A stretch of 64,000 nt of DNA from Pseudoxanthomonas sp. CF125 (GCF_900104085.1 NZ_FNLD01000003.1:679001-743000), one strand, 5' to 3'; shown: positions 22,633-31,587, counted from the first letter of the stretch. Notes: generated by a model from the sequence alone, not told the origin. A program made the numbers and translations.

Positions 22633-22650
22633 TGTTGCGGTGCCGCAACA
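22633..22650. promoter_or_regulatory. Inverted repeat upstream of gltB, candidate operator
   Basis: TGTTGCGG-TG-CCGCAACA is a perfect 8-bp inverted repeat about 120 bp upstream of the gltB start codon and 65 bp after the stop of the I78 lipoprotein gene. There is no T-run, so it is not an obvious terminator. A regulator site is possible but no known consensus is claimed. Confidence 0.3.
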
Positions 22651-22714
22651 CGAGCGGGATGCGGCCCGGTTAGTTACATCGGCAACTTTTCTCCGGTCGT
22701 TGCCGGACTTCAAT

Positions 22715-23044
22715 TCAACTGCAATTGACGCTGGCGATCTTGCCTTCGGCATCCAGCACCAGATTCAGCCTGCCCACCCTGAATTCCTTGGTGATGGGCT
22801 GGTTGTGCCTGAGTACGCGCACTATTTCGGCGCCGGCGGCGGTGCGCGCTCGCTCCTGCGTTTCCGGCGTGGGCAGCTGGCCGACCGCGTCGGCGACCTT
22901 GCCTGCGTCGCAATGCGCGGAAGAGGTGGCGTCGACGGCCGGGGCCGGCGGCGCAGCCGCGCTGTCCGGTGCGGGAACCTGTGCGCACGCGGACAGCGCC
23001 AGGGCCAGGGCTGGAGCGACAAGGAGCGGGATGGGTTTTGCCAT
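22715..23044 (-). CDS. I78-family peptidase inhibitor lipoprotein (second copy)
   Basis: A 109-residue lipoprotein: signal with lipobox LSAC (Cys20), an Ala-Pro-rich linker, then a ~65-residue I78 domain. The domain shows HCDAGKVADAVGQLPTPETQERARTAAGAEIVRVLRHNQP, the RLNLVLD block and a closing SVNCS. The two cysteines probably form the disulfide of the fold. I78 proteins inhibit serine peptidases, and here it would face the periplasm. It lies 30 bp after a paralogue of the same design. Confidence 0.87.
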   Translation of the reverse strand: MAKPIPLLVAPALALALSACAQVPAPDSAAAPPAPAVDATSSAHCDAGKVADAVGQLPTPETQERARTAAGAEIVRVLRHNQPITKEFRVGRLNLVLDAEGKIASVNCS

Positions 23045-23074
23045 GGCGTACCTCCCGGAGCAAGTCGGCGGCTG

Positions 23075-23434
23075 TCAGCCGCAGCGGATCGCGGTCACCG
23101 TGCCGGCGTCGTCCAGGTCCAGGTTCAGCCGGTTGCCGTTGAATTCCATCGTCACCATCTGGTTGGGTTTGAGCGTGCGCGCGGTCTCGGCGCCGCTGTC
23201 CTTGCGCGCCTGCTCCACCTCGGCCTCGGTGACTTTCTTGCCGACCGCCCACTGCGCCTGCGAGTCGTCGCAGGCAGTGGCCGCCGCCGGCGGTGTCGGC
23301 GGCGCCGGCTGAGCGGCTTCCTCGGCGCGCTCCTCGGACTGGGCCACGGCCTGTTCCTGCTCATCGGGTTTGGATGTGCACGCGGCGAGGCACAGGGTCA
23401 GCAAGGCGGCGGCTGGCAACAGAAGTCGGGACAT
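23075..23434 (-). CDS. I78-family peptidase inhibitor lipoprotein (first copy)
   Basis: A 119-residue lipoprotein with lipobox LAAC (Cys19) and a Glu/Ala/Pro-rich linker to about residue 54. The I78 domain follows (ACDDSQAQWAVGKKVTEAEVEQARKDSGAETARTL, then GNRLNLDLDDAGTVTAIRCG). It is the upstream member of a tandem pair, and the linker is more acidic than in the downstream copy. The organism-type is expected to secrete many proteases, so self-protection is a reasonable but unproven role. Confidence 0.87.
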   Translation of the reverse strand: MSRLLLPAAALLTLCLAACTSKPDEQEQAVAQSEERAEEAAQPAPPTPPAAATACDDSQAQWAVGKKVTEAEVEQARKDSGAETARTLKPNQMVTMEFNGNRLNLDLDDAGTVTAIRCG

Positions 23435-23496
23435 GCGTGGCTCCGGAGAAGAGGATGGGCTGATTCAAGCATCCCGCATCCGGCATTCGCAAGGCG

Positions 23497-23690
23497 TTAA
23501 CCGGTAGGACGCCGCTCAATCCACTGTACAAATCGGCCGAAGGCGTCGCCGATTCTGGCAGGACGGCGAAATGGAGCGGCCGGCGTAGCCGGAACAGATC
23601 TCTCCAGCATTTGTGTCCATGCCTCGCCGGTGACTGCTGCGTACATCAGCGGGGTGGTGTTGCCGGCGGTGGGTAGGCCAAGGGGGTGAG
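23497..23690 (-). pseudogene. Possible gene remnant cut by a repeat element
   Basis: An open stretch on the minus strand encodes GNTTPLMYAAVTGEAW, which looks like an ankyrin-type helix pair, then an Arg-rich tail to a TAA. Upstream it runs directly into a paired-hairpin element and has no plausible start. It could be the end of a disrupted gene or chance coding. Confidence 0.25.
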
Positions 23691-23696
23691 GTCGAT

Positions 23697-23802
23697 TGAA
23701 GCCCCCCTCCCGTCGGGAGAGGGGTTGGGGTGAGGGTACGGCGGAGCGAGAGCGGCGCAAACATCATGGACTTCGCCGTACCCTCGCACCCCAAGGGTGC
23801 TT
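23697..23802. repeat. Paired-hairpin repeat, family F
   Basis: GCCCCCCTCCCGTCGGGAGA forms a hairpin. The adjoining GGGGTGAGGGTACGGCG is repeated inverted, with one mismatch, as CGCCGTACCCTCGCACCCC. It lies between the mrfB-like gene and the I78 pair. Confidence 0.7.
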
Positions 23803-23864
23803 GCTACGCGCCACCTCGTATCGAGTACGGCGCAGGCTCTTCTCCAGATGGAAGAAGGAAGCGA

Positions 23865-24944
23865 TCAAGGCGTCTCGACGAATGGCATCGTTTCTTCCCC
23901 AATCGCTTCTACTTCCACCAACCGCACCATCAGCAACGCCAGCGTCACTACATCCTGGTGGTTATGCGCGCACACACGCCGCAGGTTGCGAGCCGATCCG
24001 CCGCGCAGGTAGTTGAGCCAGGCCGCGGGCGCTTCGGAACCCGGGAGATCGTCCTCGCGCACGATGCGCAGCAATTCGCGCTCGATCGTCGCCAGGCGGC
24101 AGTTCTCCCAGGTGCCGCGATAGCGTCTGCGCGTGGGAAACAGCAGGTCCACATGATCTAGCGGCGTGATCGGGTCGTCCTTGCGCGCAAGGCGATAGCG
24201 CGTCTTCAGCAACGGCGAGTCGTAGCAGCGGCCGTTGTAGCTGGACAGCACGGTGGGCTTCTCTTGCAGCCAGCATGCGAAGGCATCGAGCATCGCCGCT
24301 TCGGCCGCCATCGTGGTCATCAGCAACTGGCGCACACGCAAGCCGTCGCCATGCCGGCTGTCGATATGCCAATCCGCGGCGCCGATCATGAAGGCGCGAG
24401 TGCCGGTGCCGCCGGCCAGTCCGGTGGTTTCGGTGTCGAAGAACAGCAGGTTGCGCGGGTTCAGCGATTGGTCGTGGCGCTTGGCGAACGCCAGTGGGAG
24501 ATCGTAGTCCGGCGCGGGCATGGGCAAGTGGGTTTCGATCAGGCGCAGGCCTGGGGAGATTTCTTCTCCCGGGACTTCGCGGTCGGTGGATTTGTGTGAG
24601 CGCGGCGAAGCGGAGTTCTTTTCGCGGAGGCCCAGCAGCTTTCGCAGCGTATCGATGGATTGCGAAGCAGGCCGAGCCGCAGAGATACGCAATGCATCCG
24701 CGAGCGACGGGCCAGCCTCCTCCCTTGCGCGAAGCGCAGGGGAGGATTGAGGAGGGGTGCTCTTGATCTTGTTGTTGCTTTTCCCATCACTCGACGCAAA
24801 GTCTCCGGACGACTTCGCGCCAAGAGCACCCCTCCCCCTGAGCCGCTCGTCGCGGCTTCGAGCTCCCCTTGCTTCGCAAAGGGAGGGAGCAAGAGCGCCA
24901 GCTTCCCGCTTCAACGCCCGCAGCTTTTCCAGCGATACACTCAC
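23865..24944 (-). CDS. mrfB: RNase H-like exonuclease, MrfB/YprB type
   Basis: A 359-residue protein with a DEDD-type ribonuclease H-like domain: FFDTETTGLAGGTGT (Asp170, Glu172), SYNGRCYDSPLL with a third acidic residue, and a C-terminal HNHQDVVTLALL. In B. subtilis MrfB works with helicase MrfA in a UvrABC-independent excision pathway for mitomycin-type adducts; MrfA is encoded directly upstream here. The GTG start at 24944 overlaps the stop of a small frame that crosses the intervening repeat. About residues 19-77 come from a family D palindromic element in frame, so the N-terminal segment is probably not conserved. Confidence 0.8.
   Translation of the reverse strand: MSVSLEKLRALKREAGALAPSLCEARGARSRDERLRGRGALGAKSSGDFASSDGKSNNKIKSTPPQSSPALRAREEAGPSLADALRISAARPASQSIDTLRKLLGLREKNSASPRSHKSTDREVPGEEISPGLRLIETHLPMPAPDYDLPLAFAKRHDQSLNPRNLLFFDTETTGLAGGTGTRAFMIGAADWHIDSRHGDGLRVRQLLMTTMAAEAAMLDAFACWLQEKPTVLSSYNGRCYDSPLLKTRYRLARKDDPITPLDHVDLLFPTRRRYRGTWENCRLATIERELLRIVREDDLPGSEAPAAWLNYLRGGSARNLRRVCAHNHQDVVTLALLMVRLVEVEAIGEETMPFVETP
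24714..24888. repeat. Paired-hairpin repeat (family D) inside mrfB
   Basis: Outer arms resembling CCTCCCTTGCGCGAAGCGC and its inverse, and inner arms GGAGGGGTGCTCTTG facing CAAGAGCACCCCTCC, around a spacer with TTGTTGTTGCTTTTCCC. The second copy is the intergenic element at 47051-47222. This one lies within the mrfB reading frame. Confidence 0.8.
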
Positions 24945-25075
24945 GCGGCGATCCCGAATGCCATGCGGAGGAGCGACGTGAGTCGCGACGTCTTCCTCCC
25001 TGAGAAACGATTCGGCATACCGCAGCTAACGAAATATCCTTCGCGACTCACGCCGCTCCTACTGGCATCACGCAT
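24941..25075 (-). CDS. Small ORF bridging mrfA and mrfB across a repeat
   Basis: A 44-codon frame starts with an ATG that overlaps the mrfA stop (ATGCGTGA) and ends in a TGA overlapping the GTG start of mrfB (GTGA). Both arms of a family A repeat are translated (SRSGVSRE and SRLTSLLR). No homology. It has the same layout as the frames at 17821 and 35781 and may simply maintain coupling. Confidence 0.35.
   Translation of the reverse strand: MRDASRSGVSREGYFVSCGMPNRFSGRKTSRLTSLLRMAFGIAA
24969..25060. repeat. Paired-hairpin repeat, family A
   Basis: Arms AGGAGCGACGTGAGTCGCGA (24969-24988) and its inverse with one mismatch (25041-25060). It sits between mrfA and mrfB and matches the element at 6582. 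Confidence 0.88.
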
Positions 25076-27527
25076 CGATTTCACTTCCCAATAGTCCAAG
25101 CACCTCCAGCGCCAGCGACTTCGGCGTCGCCGATTGCTTGCCTTCGCTGGTCGCCAGCACCGGCCCCACGCACGCCGGGCAACCCGCCGCGCAATCGCAG
25201 CGACCCACCAGTTCACGCGCACGTTGCACCAGTTCGGCCTGCCGCCGCCATAACGGTTCGCTCAGGCCCACGCCGCCGGGGAAATTGTCGTACAGATACA
25301 CGGTCGGCACGAACTGCTGCACCTCGACGGATGAACCTTCCGTCATCGGCACCGGTTTGCCGTCATCGTCCTGCGCACGGCCGTTGCCCTTGCCGTCCTG
25401 GGTCGCGAACCATGCCCCATCGCCATTGCCGACCGACTGCTGCAGGTCGCGCGCATCGGCCATCACCGCCACCGTCGCTACCACGTGCAATGCGTAGGCC
25501 GCGCCCAGAAAACCATCCAGCGCATCCTGCTTGGACGCGAACCCCTTCAGCAGCACCGTCTGCGGCAGCTGCCACCACACCGCGGTGGTGTGCAATTCCT
25601 GGTCCGGCAAATTCACCGGTCCATAGCCGATGTTCTCGTGCGTGTAGTAGCGGATCTTCTTGTAGCCGGCCACGCGCCGCACCACGTGCACTTCGCCGTG
25701 AATGCTGTCGCCGTCGCCGGCTTCGCAAGCTTCGAAACGCTCCAGCACTTTCAACTTGGTGAAATCGATGCTGTCGGTGTAGTAGTCCACATGGGTGCGG
25801 GTGACGTAGGCCTTGCGGCCTTCCCAGTCCAGCCGTTCGACCTGGTAGGGCGTGCTCTGCACCATGTGGATCGCGCCTTCGTACAGGGTGAGCGCGGCGG
25901 CTGAATAATCCACTTCGCAAAGGATAGTCTGGCGTCCGTCGGTCTTGTCTACGACTACGAAATTACCGTCGGCCACCGAGCGCAAGCTCACCGCTTGGGC
26001 CGGATAGCTGTCGGCGATCCATTCCCAGCGTTCGCCTTCGCGGTGTACTACTTCGGTTTCAGCCAGCGCTTCCAAATAGACAGAAGGATCGATCGGGCCG
26101 AACGGCTCATCGACCACGAACGGCAGTTCAAACGAACCGCAGCGAATGTGATCGAACAGAATCAGCGGTTGATCCGGAGCGATGCGCGCGTGTTCCGGCG
26201 GCGCATCGGCGAAGAAATCCGGATGCCGCACCACGTACTGGTCCAGTGGCTGCGAACTGGCCACCAGCACGCCCAGCGAAGGCTGCTGGCGGCGGCCGGC
26301 GCGGCCGAAGCGCTGCCAAGTCGCCGCCACCGTGCCCGGATAGCCGTTCAATACCACCACGTCCAGGCTGCCGATATCCACGCCCAGTTCCAGCGCGGAG
26401 GTGGCGATGATGCCGTCGATGCTGCCGGCGCGCATGTCGCGCTCGGCGGCGCGGCGTTCGGTCGGCAGGTAGCCGCCGCGGTAGGCGCGGATGCGTGGCG
26501 GCTTGCGCGGGTCATGGTCGAACACATCCTTCAGGTACTTGGTCAGCACTTCCACCATCAGTCGCGTCTGTGCGAACACCAGCGTTTTCAATCCCGACTT
26601 GATGGCGATGCGGGCGATGCGGTTGCTCTGCGAACGCGCCGAGGCGCGCAGGCCCAGGTCGGCGTTGACCACCGGCGGGTTCCACAGCAGTACGTGCTTG
26701 TCGCCGGTGGGCGCTCCGGATTCGGTGATCGCGCGCACGCGGTCCTCGATCAGCGCTTCGCAATGCGCTTGCGGGTTACCGATGGTCGCCGAGCACAGGA
26801 TGAACTGCGGCCGCACGCCGTAGAAGGCGCAGATGCGCTTGAGCCGGCGCAGCACGTTAGCGACGTGGCTGCCGAACACGCCGCGGTAAGTGTGCACCTC
26901 GTCGATGACCACGTAGCGCAGGTTTTCGAAGAACTGCGCCCACTTGGTGTGGTGCGGCAGGATGGCCTGGTGCAGCATGTCCGGATTGCTGACCACGATG
27001 TCGCCATGCAGGCGGATCGCTTGCCGCGCATCGCCGGGCGTGTCGCCGTCGAAGGTGAAAGCCTTCACGCCCAATTCGCCGGCGCGGTTGAGTTCCAGCA
27101 ACTCGGCGACCTGATCCTGCGCCAGCGCCTTGGTCGGGAACAGGTACAGCGCCTTGGCATTGCCGCTCATGGCCGCGGCCACCACCGGCAAGGTGTAGCA
27201 AAGCGATTTTCCTGAAGCGGTGGGCGTAACGATGGCGACATGTTCGCCCGCTTGCGCCGCGGTCCATGCTTCGGCCTGGTGGCTGTACAACCGGTCGATG
27301 CCGCGCGCCTGCAACGCGGCCTTCAATGATGCCGGCACGTCGTCGGGAATCGGCGCGTACCGCCCTTCGCGTCCGGGAATCATGAAGTTGCCGGTGATCC
27401 GGTCGGCATAGCGCTTGGCAAGCCGTTCGGTCAGCAGGCCGCCGTTCCGGCCCGCGTGGCCGTCGGCATCCAGCACCAGGGGATTGTCCTGTTCGTAAGT
27501 GCGCAGAGAGCGCGAGAGTTCGGTCAT
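25068..27527 (-). CDS. mrfA: DEAD/DEAH-box helicase with DUF1998, MrfA/YprA type
   Basis: An 819-residue superfamily 2 helicase. Walker A is TPTASGKS (residues 101-108), the DExH box is VIDEVHTYRG, and motif VI is QRFGRAGRRQQ. The C-terminal part is a DUF1998 (MrfA zinc) domain with four cysteines in CDCAAGCPAC near the end. This architecture is that of B. subtilis MrfA, the helicase partner of MrfB in adduct-specific excision repair. The RNase H-like partner is encoded immediately downstream, which strengthens the call. The start at 27527 was chosen because the preceding 16 codons look non-conserved. It is divergent from the M48 gene. Confidence 0.88.
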   Translation of the reverse strand: MTELSRSLRTYEQDNPLVLDADGHAGRNGGLLTERLAKRYADRITGNFMIPGREGRYAPIPDDVPASLKAALQARGIDRLYSHQAEAWTAAQAGEHVAIVTPTASGKSLCYTLPVVAAAMSGNAKALYLFPTKALAQDQVAELLELNRAGELGVKAFTFDGDTPGDARQAIRLHGDIVVSNPDMLHQAILPHHTKWAQFFENLRYVVIDEVHTYRGVFGSHVANVLRRLKRICAFYGVRPQFILCSATIGNPQAHCEALIEDRVRAITESGAPTGDKHVLLWNPPVVNADLGLRASARSQSNRIARIAIKSGLKTLVFAQTRLMVEVLTKYLKDVFDHDPRKPPRIRAYRGGYLPTERRAAERDMRAGSIDGIIATSALELGVDIGSLDVVVLNGYPGTVAATWQRFGRAGRRQQPSLGVLVASSQPLDQYVVRHPDFFADAPPEHARIAPDQPLILFDHIRCGSFELPFVVDEPFGPIDPSVYLEALAETEVVHREGERWEWIADSYPAQAVSLRSVADGNFVVVDKTDGRQTILCEVDYSAAALTLYEGAIHMVQSTPYQVERLDWEGRKAYVTRTHVDYYTDSIDFTKLKVLERFEACEAGDGDSIHGEVHVVRRVAGYKKIRYYTHENIGYGPVNLPDQELHTTAVWWQLPQTVLLKGFASKQDALDGFLGAAYALHVVATVAVMADARDLQQSVGNGDGAWFATQDGKGNGRAQDDDGKPVPMTEGSSVEVQQFVPTVYLYDNFPGGVGLSEPLWRRQAELVQRARELVGRCDCAAGCPACVGPVLATSEGKQSATPKSLALEVLGLLGSEIDA

Positions 27528-27753
27528 GCCAGGGCGCCTGGGGAAAGATGACAGTGGAGCCCCGTGCCGTCTCACCTGGTGCGACCGGTGCCCGGGCGGT
27601 CCGTACGGCCGGACTGATGGATTTTATTCGTGCGGTTAGGTAGTTTCGTCCCCGCAGATGCGGGGAGGGGTCCCCGGTTTGCCATTCCGTTCACCGCCGG
27701 TCCCGAGTACCGGGCCGGACGCGGGAACGGCATCACTACAGGGGATTGGACCA

Positions 27754-30700
27754 ATGGAATCGCTCTATCCGGCCGGACCTGCATCGGTGCCTGCGGGCTT
27801 TACTTCGCCCAGCAAAAATTATCGCCGCCATGCATGGTTCGCCATGCTGGGCCTGCTCGGCTTCATGCTCGGTTATCTCGGTTTGCTGGGCTGGTTCGCC
27901 TGGACCAGCTATCGCCTGGTCGCCGGATTGCTGGCCGGTACGGGCGGCGGCGACGATGCGCTGGTGACCCTGGGCGCAGCGCTTTGCGCCGCCTTTCTTG
28001 CGTTCTTCATGCTCAAGGCGCTGGTATTCAACAAGCGCGCCAAAGTGTCCAGCCAGGACATGGAGCTCAAGCCGCAGGAGCAGCCGGAACTTTTCGAATT
28101 CCTGTACCGGCTGGCCGACGAAGCACGGGCGCCAAGGCCGCATCGCGTGTACCTGTCCGCCAACGTCAATGCCGGCGTGTTCTACGATCTGTCCCTGGCC
28201 AACCTGATCCTGCCATCGAAGAAGAATCTCGAGATAGGCCTGGGGCTTGTCAATGTGCTCAATCTGGGCGAACTGAAGGCGGTGCTGGCCCACGAATTCG
28301 GCCATTTCGCGCAACGCACCATGGCGGTGGGCCGTTGGGTGTATGTCGCCCAGCAGATCGCTTCGCATATCGTGGCCAAGCGCGATGCGCTGGATACGTT
28401 CCTGGCCACTCTGTCGCGGGTCGATTTTCGTATCGCCTGGATCGGCTGGATTCTTTCGCTGATCGTATGGTCGATCCGCTCGCTGGTCGAAATCGCCTTT
28501 CGCGCCGTAGTCATGGCGCAACGTGCGCTGTCGCGTGAGATGGAATACCAGGCGGACCTGGTATCGGCCTCGCTTACCGGCAGCGACGCCCTGGTGCATG
28601 CGCTGCATCGGCTAGGCGCGGCGGATGCCGCCTGGGGCAGGGCGCTGCAGTTCGCCAACAGCGAATTCCAGCAAGGCCGTCCGGTCAAGGACCTGTTCGC
28701 CGTCCAGACCCGGATCATCGAGCGCCTGCGCACGGTGCTGGCCGACCCGGCCTACGGCCAGTCGCCCACCGTGCCGCAGGACCGGAAGGACAGCCACCGC
28801 GTATTCCAGGCCGAGCTGGTGCAGCCGCCGCAGATGTGGTCTACCCATCCTTCGAGCACGGCGCGGGAAGAGAACCTCAAGCAGGTCTACGTTTCCTGTC
28901 CCATCGACGAGCGCCCGGCGTTGTGCCTGGTGCGCGATGCGCAATCGCTGAAGGAACAGGTAACGCTTCGCATGATGTCCAACCCGCCGGCGGAGTTCGC
29001 GCCGACCGAAGAATCCCTGCGCAGGCTGGACGAGGAATACGCCGCGCTGTCCTTCTCCCCGCGCTATCGGGGCAGTTACCTGGGTCGCTCATTCGTACGC
29101 AAGCACGCAAGAGTGGGCGATCTGTTTACAGGCACTGGGATTGGCGGCGACTTGCTGGCGCAGCTGGATGGGCTTTACCCGGAAACCCATGGCGAGGACA
29201 TCGAGAAACTGCGCGACCTGGAGCAGCAGCGGGCCACGCTGGAAGCAGTGAGGCTCGGCGCTTTGCAGGCCGAGGGCGGAATGTTGCACTGGCGGGGCGC
29301 GCAGGTGTCGCGCAAGTCGTTGCCGTCGGTCATCGCCGAGCTGGAGAGCGAGCTGGAGCCGGTGCGCCAGGCGGTATTGGCGCACGACCAGCGTTGCCGT
29401 GGCCTGCATCTGGCGGCAGCCGAGAAGCTCGGTCCGGCATGGGTCGCGGCATTGCGAGGGCAAGTGCACGTACTGCACTACGCCGAGCATGCGCATGCCG
29501 ACATCAGCGATGCCCATTCGCTGCTCGGCAACACCTACGCGATCGTCACTGCCGATGGACGCGTTTCCAAGGGCGAACTGCGCAAGCTGGTGGCGGCCTG
29601 CAATCAAGTGCAAGCTGGCCTCCAGGCCGTGTACGACCAAGCCGGGCAGGTAGTGGTGGACGCGCCGATGGCCGCCAAGCTGGGCGTAGCCACATGGCCT
29701 GAAATGCTGGAGCAGCCCTTCAGCCTGCCGCGCGCTTCGGAAGAAAACATCAATTCGTGGATCAAAGCGGTCGACAGCTGGACGCAAGCCACCTTGGGCG
29801 CTTTGTCCGCCTTGCGGCACGCCGCTCTTGAATCGTTATTGGCGACCGAAGACGAAGTCGCCCGCCAGCTGCGCAGCGATGCGCGTGAAGCGGAACCCGC
29901 GCAAGCGGCATCGGCACCCGGCGAGTACATCACCCTGTTGCCCGGCAAGGGCCGCCAGCTGCAACACAAACTGGGCTGGTGGGATAAATTCCAGACCGCG
30001 GATGGTTTTTTCCCCGGCGCGGCCAGAGTCGTGGTCGCCGGCGGCATCGTCGGCTCCGTGCTGCTGCTGGGCGGTGCGGTAGGCCTTTCCAAAGTAAACG
30101 TGTACAACGGCTTGGCGCGGCAGGTGACGGTAGAAATCGACGGGCAATCGTTGAGCCTGCAGCCATTCGGAACGGGCGTTCTGTCCGTGCCCAACCAAAA
30201 CGTGCACAAGGTGGAAACCAAGACCAGCGATGGGGCGGTGGTGGAAAGCTTCGACGGTGATGCGCCCCCGGGCGCACCGCATCTGGTCTACAACATCGCC
30301 GCCGCGGCGCCGCTGATCGAATGGACCGCCAACTACGGTTCGGCCCCGGTGGTGCCGGAGCAGCGACTGGGTGCGCAGCGCTGGATCGAGACCCATGCCG
30401 AATACGTCTTCGCCGAACCGCCCGAATCCATCAAGACCAAGAGCGGCGACGGAGGAACCCGTTCGGTGCTATCCGGTTTCAGCAACGCTTCCCCTTCGCA
30501 CATGTTGAGCGCCCTGAAAGGCCAGGAAGCGAAGGACGCCGCGGCCTTGATCGCCGTCCATGCAAAGTGGGACGCGGCTGATTCGCGCCATCTCGGAGAA
30601 TGGCTGTGGCGGGCCCGGGAACATGACCCCGAGGGAAAAATCGTCGCCGAACGGCTGAAACGCAATCCGACCGAGATCGTATCGCTGCGCATGGAGCAGG

Positions 30701-31587
30701 AGTACGCCAAAGGCGCCGAGCACGATGCCGTTTGTGCACGGCACCGCGCACTCGCGGCGAAAACTCCCGATGCGGCGCCGATCAATTACATAGCCATGCG
30801 CTGCATCGCCGATCCGAAGGCCCGGGACGATGCGTTCGTAGCCGGCCATCTGCGCTGGCCGAAAGAGCCTTGGCTGACCATGGCGGCCGGCTATGTCTAT
30901 GCGGAACGCGGGCTATGGGACCAGGCGCTTCCCTTGATGGAGCAGTCCAGCCTGATACCCGAGTTCGCGGAGGGAATAGCGCCCGATCTCGCCCGCCTGA
31001 AGCGCAGCATGCCGCAAGTTTCGCCCAGCCAGGTGGCCGCACTGGCCCAGCGTTCCAGTTATCTGGCAAACATGCTGGCTCTTGAAACCGGCGAAGGCAC
31101 CAATGGCACGCCCTTCGCCGCCTATCGCTACCTGGGCGCGGGAGATCTGCCTAGCGCTCTGGGTATGGCCGCCTCCGACGACGAACTGTCGCAACGCGTG
31201 TTGCGGCTCGCCGCTGCGTCCGATGGCGCCACGCAGGACATGGTCGATCGGATGCTGGCCCTGCCGGTGAGTTCCGGCATCGATGAACTGACCGCTTGGA
31301 CTTCGCTGGCCGTGGCCACGCGGGAACACCGCAACACCACGGCTTTGCGCGAGGCGGCATTGGCGTCCGATCCGGAAGAGGCTGCCGCTATCGCCAAATT
31401 CTTCGATGCGGTGCGCAGCGGCGCCGGTCGGGCGGAAGCGGAGACGGTACTGGGGGATGTCTCGTTGCGGGCTCGCGGGATTGCGTACAGCACGGCAGTC
31501 ATCTTGAAGGGCACGCAATGCCCGGAAGCGTGGCGCGACTCGGCGAAAAAACTGCTCTTCTCTGCAGAAAGGCCGTACTTCTCCTGA
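27754..31587 (+). CDS. Giant membrane-bound M48 metallopeptidase
   Basis: A 1,277-residue protein, three to four times the size of HtpX-type M48 peptidases. Two hydrophobic segments lie near residues 25-55 and 65-90. The zinc site follows: AHEFGHF with His180, Glu181 and His184, and the third ligand Glu264 in REMEYQAD, with another membrane segment in between. After residue ~300 there is a long soluble part with coiled-coil-prone sequence (around 480-560). A further hydrophobic segment at about 755-775 (VVVAGGIVGSVLLLGGAVGL) follows. The last ~450 residues are rich in Ala-containing helices, repeat-like. The peptidase probably faces the cytosol near the inner membrane; substrate unknown. The ATG at 27754 follows GGGGATTGG. 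Confidence 0.85.
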   Translation: MESLYPAGPASVPAGFTSPSKNYRRHAWFAMLGLLGFMLGYLGLLGWFAWTSYRLVAGLLAGTGGGDDALVTLGAALCAAFLAFFMLKALVFNKRAKVSSQDMELKPQEQPELFEFLYRLADEARAPRPHRVYLSANVNAGVFYDLSLANLILPSKKNLEIGLGLVNVLNLGELKAVLAHEFGHFAQRTMAVGRWVYVAQQIASHIVAKRDALDTFLATLSRVDFRIAWIGWILSLIVWSIRSLVEIAFRAVVMAQRALSREMEYQADLVSASLTGSDALVHALHRLGAADAAWGRALQFANSEFQQGRPVKDLFAVQTRIIERLRTVLADPAYGQSPTVPQDRKDSHRVFQAELVQPPQMWSTHPSSTAREENLKQVYVSCPIDERPALCLVRDAQSLKEQVTLRMMSNPPAEFAPTEESLRRLDEEYAALSFSPRYRGSYLGRSFVRKHARVGDLFTGTGIGGDLLAQLDGLYPETHGEDIEKLRDLEQQRATLEAVRLGALQAEGGMLHWRGAQVSRKSLPSVIAELESELEPVRQAVLAHDQRCRGLHLAAAEKLGPAWVAALRGQVHVLHYAEHAHADISDAHSLLGNTYAIVTADGRVSKGELRKLVAACNQVQAGLQAVYDQAGQVVVDAPMAAKLGVATWPEMLEQPFSLPRASEENINSWIKAVDSWTQATLGALSALRHAALESLLATEDEVARQLRSDAREAEPAQAASAPGEYITLLPGKGRQLQHKLGWWDKFQTADGFFPGAARVVVAGGIVGSVLLLGGAVGLSKVNVYNGLARQVTVEIDGQSLSLQPFGTGVLSVPNQNVHKVETKTSDGAVVESFDGDAPPGAPHLVYNIAAAAPLIEWTANYGSAPVVPEQRLGAQRWIETHAEYVFAEPPESIKTKSGDGGTRSVLSGFSNASPSHMLSALKGQEAKDAAALIAVHAKWDAADSRHLGEWLWRAREHDPEGKIVAERLKRNPTEIVSLRMEQEYAKGAEHDAVCARHRALAAKTPDAAPINYIAMRCIADPKARDDAFVAGHLRWPKEPWLTMAAGYVYAERGLWDQALPLMEQSSLIPEFAEGIAPDLARLKRSMPQVSPSQVAALAQRSSYLANMLALETGEGTNGTPFAAYRYLGAGDLPSALGMAASDDELSQRVLRLAAASDGATQDMVDRMLALPVSSGIDELTAWTSLAVATREHRNTTALREAALASDPEEAAAIAKFFDAVRSGAGRAEAETVLGDVSLRARGIAYSTAVILKGTQCPEAWRDSAKKLLFSAERPYFS

